In this document: positions 60,215 to 64,000 of the stretch, one piece after another
Layout: each line of letters begins with the position of its first letter
How positions within the stretch are numbered: position 1 is the first letter of the stretch
From: Thermoproteota archaeon
Lineage (GTDB): Archaea; Korarchaeota; Korarchaeia; Korarchaeales; Korarchaeaceae
Length of the DNA: 64,000 bases
Assembly: GCA_027491485.1 (NCBI GenBank)
Contig: JAOZGR010000001.1
Location: 124,001-188,000 of the forward strand
Direction of reading: 5' to 3'
Notes under the pieces: generated by a model
The model's input: the letters and a program-made list of their open reading frames with translations, nothing else
Database searches by the model: none
Told to the model about the DNA's origin: nothing
Made by a program: the position numbers and the translations under genes

Positions 60215-60454
60215 ATGGCATTAGAAGCTTTCATAGCAATTAGCGTTAGGCCCTCTAACACAGCTGAGCTGAAGAAGGTATTCCCTACTAATGAAAAAGT
60301 TAAAGAGGTCTTTTATGTAACTGGTGAATTCGACTTCTTGCTAAGAGCAGAGGCTGCAAATACATTTGAGCTAGCTAGGATAATCGAAGATCTCAGGGGT
60401 CAAGAAGGTGTTGAGAATACCGTAACATTCATAGTCCTAGAGAAACTAAAATGA
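60215..60454 (+). CDS. Stand-alone AsnC/Lrp ligand-binding (RAM) domain protein
   Basis: 79 aa. EAFIAISVRPSNTAELKKVF, then VKEVFYVTGEFDFLLRAEA and GVENTVTFIVLEKL: a complete RAM beta-alpha-beta-beta-alpha-beta fold without the DNA-binding half of Lrp proteins. Such single domains form oligomers that sense amino acids. ATG 60215 gives the standard domain; a longer in-frame start at 60164 adds hydrophobic residues not seen in the family. It overlaps tsr3 by 4 bp. Confidence 0.82.
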   Translation: MALEAFIAISVRPSNTAELKKVFPTNEKVKEVFYVTGEFDFLLRAEAANTFELARIIEDLRGQEGVENTVTFIVLEKLK

Positions 60455-60945
60455 AAGTCTATATACTAAGGCTCAGACAAGACGATCCTAAGAAGGCCAC
60501 TGGCTCAAAGCTCCTGCGGTTAGGTCTGGCTGAGAGATATAGGCTCGGTCTTCGAGGAATATTGGTGTTAAATCCTCTCTCGCACAAGTACGTCTCTCCT
60601 GAAGATGCTAGCCACATTAAAGGGATAGTCGCTGTAGATGCATCTTGGAAGAAGATAAAAGAGGTAAGATGGCCCAGTGGCCTGTGGAAAAGACTTCCAT
60701 TTCTTGTAGCTGCAAATCCCATAAACTACGGCATTCCAGAATACCTTTCAACAGTTGAAGCTCTAGCAGCATCTCTCTATATTCTCGGACATAGAGAATT
60801 AGCTATTAGGATGTTAGAACCATTTAAGTGGGGTCCTGAATTCCTTTACCTAAATGAGAATAGACTAGAGGCCTACTCTAGGGCGAAGGATGAGGGAGAA
60901 ATTAGAGAATTAAGTGAGATGTTTAGAAGAGATTTATCGAGGTAG
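60451..60945 (+). CDS. tsr3: 18S/16S rRNA aminocarboxypropyltransferase Tsr3
   Basis: 164 aa, the DUF367/Tsr3 family. VYILRLRQDDPKKATGSKL at the start, LVLNPLSHKYVSPEDA near residue 38, GIVAVDASWKKIKE near residue 57, RLPFLVAANPINYGIPEYLS near residue 81, and the SVEALAA-type STVEALAASLYILG near residue 101. It adds an aminocarboxypropyl group from SAM to the small-subunit rRNA near helix 31. Its coupling to a RAM-domain gene is a curiosity of gene order. Confidence 0.92.
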   Translation: MKVYILRLRQDDPKKATGSKLLRLGLAERYRLGLRGILVLNPLSHKYVSPEDASHIKGIVAVDASWKKIKEVRWPSGLWKRLPFLVAANPINYGIPEYLSTVEALAASLYILGHRELAIRMLEPFKWGPEFLYLNENRLEAYSRAKDEGEIRELSEMFRRDLSR

Positions 60946-61011
60946 GGGATGTCCAAAAGGAAATCGTAGTGCTAGGTCTTATATACTCGGGCTTTTGCTC
61001 CGTTATCACTG

Positions 61012-62409
61012 TTATCCTCCAGAGATTAACGATATGATTTCTCTATACCTCTTCTCTGCCGCCTCTCTCCATAAAGAGGCGATCTTTGACGAGAAATTTG
61101 GATCATCTCTCACTTTCAAGTTTATCGATGCAGCAAACTCCTCAGTGAATATGTACGTGGTTCCATTCTGCTCCCAGTTTAATGGTCCCCCTAACTTACG
61201 AGATATCTCCTCGAACTCCCGTTTATTGAGCTTTCCATCGAGATAAGCCTTAGTCAGGAGGCGCCAGGTTTTTACCAGCGAATCGTGTGGGTCGCAGAAT
61301 ACTGAGTCAAAGTATAATGCTACAGCGAAATACGTCCTCCTAGCTCTTTCTTCATCGAATCTTATACCTACGTTCTCCATGACCTTTCTATACGCTTCTC
61401 TTAAATCTTTCCTTGATTTTCCTATGTCTGTATCGAAGACATCAGGTCTGACCGGTAACCTATTTACCCTCTTATCCAAAAGAAGAGACTGTCCCTCTTT
61501 CGATAAGACCCAGGTTATGAAGGCCAAGGCTTCCTCCTTGTGTTTTGACGTCTTAAGCAGTGATATCGGATCCCCACCTATTATAGTTTCATTGTAGGGT
61601 ATTATGTACTCCGTTCCTGGAACCTCAACCTGAGCTGTATAACCGTAGAAATCTATTCCAATAGCTATTGGAACTTCTCCAGATTCAAGCGCGGTTAATG
61701 CTTCCACCGACCCACCATAAGGTCTTCCATTAGCAGCCAATCTCGCTAGAATAGCCCAGCCCTCATCCCAGCCGAACTTCTGGAGTATTATCTGATATAT
61801 CCTAGTGTGCGAGCCTGATTGTGTCGATCTAGAGTACGCAACAGCAGGCTTTGGCAATATTTTAGATAACTCGGGCGAAGCTAGGTCCTCCCACTTCTTA
61901 GGGGTAGGTAAATCATACTTTTCTAGCATCGGATGGTTCACTATAATACCAAAGGAAGATATTGCTGTCGTTATCCATAGAGGCCTTCCCGAGCCATCAT
62001 ATCTCACTAGTTCCATACCTCCGATATCTTTGGGTATGCACTGAAGGGTCTGTAGCACGCCTATAGAGGATATGGGAAGAAGTAGCCCTTCATCAGCTAA
62101 TAGATTATGGATGGTCGGCCCTCCTCCCCAAGCGATATCTATGTTACCGATCCTCTTAATAGTCTCTATCCAGATTGCCGGATGAGGGTTTATAAACCTA
62201 ATATCTGTTATGTTGTGCTTCTTCGCAATTTCGGAGGACAGAAATGCCTCCTTGTACAGCTGGGTTATCGTAGACGAATGTCTTGTTATTGCTAATAGGG
62301 TAATACCCTCATCTTCAACCGGGGGCTGCTCTTTATTCCCAACTATATAGTAAAAGATAATGACCAGCAATACAAGGATTACTGCCACTACTAAGGCTCT
62401 TTTGCTCAT
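61012..62409 (-). CDS. Membrane-anchored ABC-type solute-binding protein
   Basis: 465 aa from ATG 62409 (GTG 62418 is possible). An N-terminal membrane helix (ALVVAVILVLLVIIFYYIV) anchors an extracellular family-1 binding protein. Iron-type ABC binding-protein signatures occur: IDIAWGGGPTIHNLL near residue 92, SRSTQSGSHTRIYQIIL near residue 190, GEVPIAIGIDFYG near residue 240, and HKEEALAFITWVLSKEGQ near residue 285. The last 120 residues are an extra helical part. No permease or ATPase gene is adjacent, and it follows pheA by 28 bp. Confidence 0.78.
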   Translation of the reverse strand: MSKRALVVAVILVLLVIIFYYIVGNKEQPPVEDEGITLLAITRHSSTITQLYKEAFLSSEIAKKHNITDIRFINPHPAIWIETIKRIGNIDIAWGGGPTIHNLLADEGLLLPISSIGVLQTLQCIPKDIGGMELVRYDGSGRPLWITTAISSFGIIVNHPMLEKYDLPTPKKWEDLASPELSKILPKPAVAYSRSTQSGSHTRIYQIILQKFGWDEGWAILARLAANGRPYGGSVEALTALESGEVPIAIGIDFYGYTAQVEVPGTEYIIPYNETIIGGDPISLLKTSKHKEEALAFITWVLSKEGQSLLLDKRVNRLPVRPDVFDTDIGKSRKDLREAYRKVMENVGIRFDEERARRTYFAVALYFDSVFCDPHDSLVKTWRLLTKAYLDGKLNKREFEEISRKLGGPLNWEQNGTTYIFTEEFAASINLKVRDDPNFSSKIASLWREAAEKRYREIISLISGG

Positions 62410-62437
62410 ATCTCTCACTCTCTCCGAGAACTTAAAG

Positions 62438-63250
62438 CTATATAGACATTCTTTTATAGCTCCCCAGTACTTTAACCCAGATTGTGTGGTCTTCTAATTC
62501 TTTAAGTGCCTCATTAACATAATCTTCCCATAAGGAGCCCTCGAATTCTATGAAAAAGGAGTAGTTCCACGGTTCTTTTCTTATAGGTCTTGATTCTAAC
62601 CAAAGAAGGTTGATATTTCTCTTAGCAAAAACTCCGAGAGCCCTCCATAAAGCACCAGGTACATGTCTAGTAGCAAAGAACGCAGAAGTTGTATCCGCTT
62701 CTTTTGGCCAGCTTCCTTCCTTAGCTATTACAAAGAATCTAGTTGTGTTATGGGAGATGTCTTGTATATCCCTAGCCAGTACTTCTAGATTGTAGATGCT
62801 AGCAGCCCTCTCCCCTGCAATTGCCGCCTTCTTCATGTCACCCGATTCTGCAACTTCCCTAGCAGCTCCTGCTGTGTCAAAGCTCGGTATTACCTCCCAT
62901 TCTCTAGACTTGAGAAAGTCTTCACACTGAGAAATAGCCTCTGGGTGGGAGTATACCACCTTTATGTCCTCGATTTTTGATCCTCTAATGCCTAAAAGTG
63001 CGTGTCTCACCCTGACTTTCACTTCACCGACTACACTGACATCCCTCTTTAGTAGTAGGTCCAATGACTTTCTTATGCTACCAGTAGTTGAGTTCTCAAC
63101 AGGTACCACGCCATAGTCGGACTCGGCGCACTCTACTGAGTCGAATACTTCCTCTAAGGATTGTTTCGAGATAGGTTCATAGCTCTTGAAGAATATAAGG
63201 GCTGCTTCATCACTATAAGACCCTCTCTCTCCTTGAATAGCTACTCTCAT
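62438..63250 (-). CDS. pheA: Prephenate dehydratase
   Basis: 270 aa. Catalytic domain residues 1-180: IQGERGSYSDEAALIFF, YGVVPVENSTTGSIRKSLDLL near residue 57, and the NTTRFFVIAKEG motif near residue 168 with the essential Thr-Arg-Phe. The C-terminal ACT domain has HVPGALWRALGVFAKRNINL then LLWLESRP, the phenylalanine-binding ESRP motif, so feedback inhibition by Phe is expected. There is no chorismate mutase domain. Confidence 0.93.
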   Translation of the reverse strand: MRVAIQGERGSYSDEAALIFFKSYEPISKQSLEEVFDSVECAESDYGVVPVENSTTGSIRKSLDLLLKRDVSVVGEVKVRVRHALLGIRGSKIEDIKVVYSHPEAISQCEDFLKSREWEVIPSFDTAGAAREVAESGDMKKAAIAGERAASIYNLEVLARDIQDISHNTTRFFVIAKEGSWPKEADTTSAFFATRHVPGALWRALGVFAKRNINLLWLESRPIRKEPWNYSFFIEFEGSLWEDYVNEALKELEDHTIWVKVLGSYKRMSI

Positions 63251-63313
63251 TAGGCCTCGTCATAGAATCTGAACTCATAAATGTTATCATTAAAACTCCT
63301 TGCATATCAGTGA

Positions 63314-64000
63314 ATGAGAGGAAAGGCGAGGAAAGAGGTCTTGAAAGAGATTACAAAGCTAGTAGGGAGATTAGGGAAATCTATCACGATTCCACCACAT
63401 CCCAGCATCGATGCCGGTGCTGAGAGGTTACTAGGACTTACTAGGATCTACGCCTGTGATCCGGCTTTAGGAGTACCCCTTGAAGACCTAGGGTTCTTCT
63501 CTTTTCATTTTTCAGCTTCCGATGTTGCTGTCTTAGGTGCAGAACCCAAGATGATGACCAGCACAATACTACTTCCTGAAGGTGCAGATGTCGAGTTGGC
63601 ATTGAGAATCGCCAGAGATATTGACTACGAGGCATATAGATACGGTGTTAGTATAGTAACAGGCCATATTGGGTGGTATAAAGCTGTCAAGGAGCCAGTA
63701 GTAGTTACAACAGTCATAGGTGAGGCTAGAAATCCAATAACACCAACCATGGCTAGATCTGGAGACATATTGCTCCTAGTTGGAATCCCCGGAGCTGAGT
63801 TCCTCTATGGAGTTGCCCATTTCAAGCCGGACCTTATTGAGCGAATTTTCGGTCCCCACACGGTGAGAAGATGGAAGAAGACCAGATGGATGCTAACAGC
63901 TGTGGACAAGGCTAGGGACTTAGCAATGTTCACAAAGGTCAATGGGATGAAGGACGGTGCAGAAGGAGGTCTCATAAGGATGTTAAACGATTTCGCTGAT
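63314..64000 (+). CDS. AIR-synthase-related (PurM/HypE-like) protein, partial
   Basis: 229 codons from ATG 63314 to the window end, still open. The N-terminal half has FFSFHFSASDVAVLGAEPKM near residue 57, where PurM-fold proteins have the DLAxxGAxP turn. Further on come VSIVTGHIGWYKAV near residue 114, ARSGDILLLVGIPGAEFLYG near residue 150 and DGAEGGLIRMLNDFAD at the edge, the D-x-GGL turn of the C-terminal half. The family makes ATP-dependent amidine or phosphoryl intermediates; the substrate cannot be inferred. Confidence 0.78.
   Translation, partial: MRGKARKEVLKEITKLVGRLGKSITIPPHPSIDAGAERLLGLTRIYACDPALGVPLEDLGFFSFHFSASDVAVLGAEPKMMTSTILLPEGADVELALRIARDIDYEAYRYGVSIVTGHIGWYKAVKEPVVVTTVIGEARNPITPTMARSGDILLLVGIPGAEFLYGVAHFKPDLIERIFGPHTVRRWKKTRWMLTAVDKARDLAMFTKVNGMKDGAEGGLIRMLNDFAD

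Overview
The window looks like the chromosome of a hyperthermophilic archaeon, most likely a TACK-group lineage; a korarchaeote-like organism is a guess from gene content. Reverse gyrase (42.6-45.9 kb) argues for very high growth temperature. Archaeal identity is shown by transcription factor S, an AglB oligosaccharyltransferase, a HerA-NurA pair, mevalonate kinase, a polyprenyl diphosphate synthase, Tsr3, DUF373, archaeal-type GluRS, and promoters in which a TATA box lies about 26 nt before a leaderless start codon. Genes are tightly packed on both strands, with many ATGA overlaps and abutting convergent stops.

Layout. 0-2.7 kb: end of an electron-transfer-flavoprotein operon (etfA end, fixC) plus a thiolase. 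2.7-4.8 kb: molybdenum cofactor genes moaD-moaE-moaC-moaA. 4.8-10.3 kb: HD phosphohydrolase, PH-domain membrane protein, duplicated MgtE-type transporter, coiled-coil protein, DUF373 protein, NYN nuclease-like protein and transcription factor S. 10.3-13.0 kb: an accessory island with a three-gene Panacea(DUF4065)-type operon among wrecked genes (recombinase-like fragment, DUF2283/HicA toxin-antitoxin pair, IS607-type resolvase remnant). 13.0-18.3 kb: nucleoside phosphorylase, aroA, ASCH protein, thioredoxin reductase, DUF711 protein and a probable toxin-antitoxin pair. 18.5-20.8 kb: HTH protein, a bactofilin-like beta-solenoid protein and a MobA-like nucleotidyltransferase. 20.8-27.5 kb: a surface-protein region with an FG-GAP/Ig/PKD protein, two paralogous secreted proteins built on InlB-type repeats, and a previously unlisted 50-aa membrane protein between them.

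27.8-36.9 kb: DMT transporter, aglB with an extended NDK-like gene, an HTH regulator that appears to start at ATA, myo-inositol-phosphate synthase, mevalonate kinase, nicotinate phosphoribosyltransferase and tRNA-Asn. 37-42.5 kb: broken class II amidotransferase, ferredoxin, RNase J-like nuclease, M24 peptidase, RNA methyltransferase, AbrB-like and NifX-like genes. 42.6-52 kb: reverse gyrase, a 965-aa receptor-like surface protein, gltX, and a NOP2/Sun methyltransferase with its PUA-like partner in another frame. 52-64 kb: IMP dehydrogenase, MscS-like membrane protein, MFS protein, polyprenyl synthase, herA-nurA, RHH antitoxin-like protein, stand-alone AsnC/RAM domain, tsr3, orphan solute-binding protein, prephenate dehydratase and an AIR-synthase-related gene cut by the window end.

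How the genes fit together: the mo-cofactor genes at 2.7-4.8 kb and the MobA-like gene at 20 kb belong to one pathway. Mevalonate kinase, polyprenyl synthase and inositol-phosphate synthase supply archaeal membrane lipids. AglB and the large secreted proteins point to a glycosylated cell envelope. aroA and pheA are aromatic amino-acid genes. No CRISPR array, rRNA gene or complete insertion sequence was seen. The best candidates for something undescribed are the Panacea operon, the InlB-repeat surface-protein pair with a shared C-terminal domain, the 965-aa receptor-like protein, and the solenoid protein coupled to the MobA-like gene.
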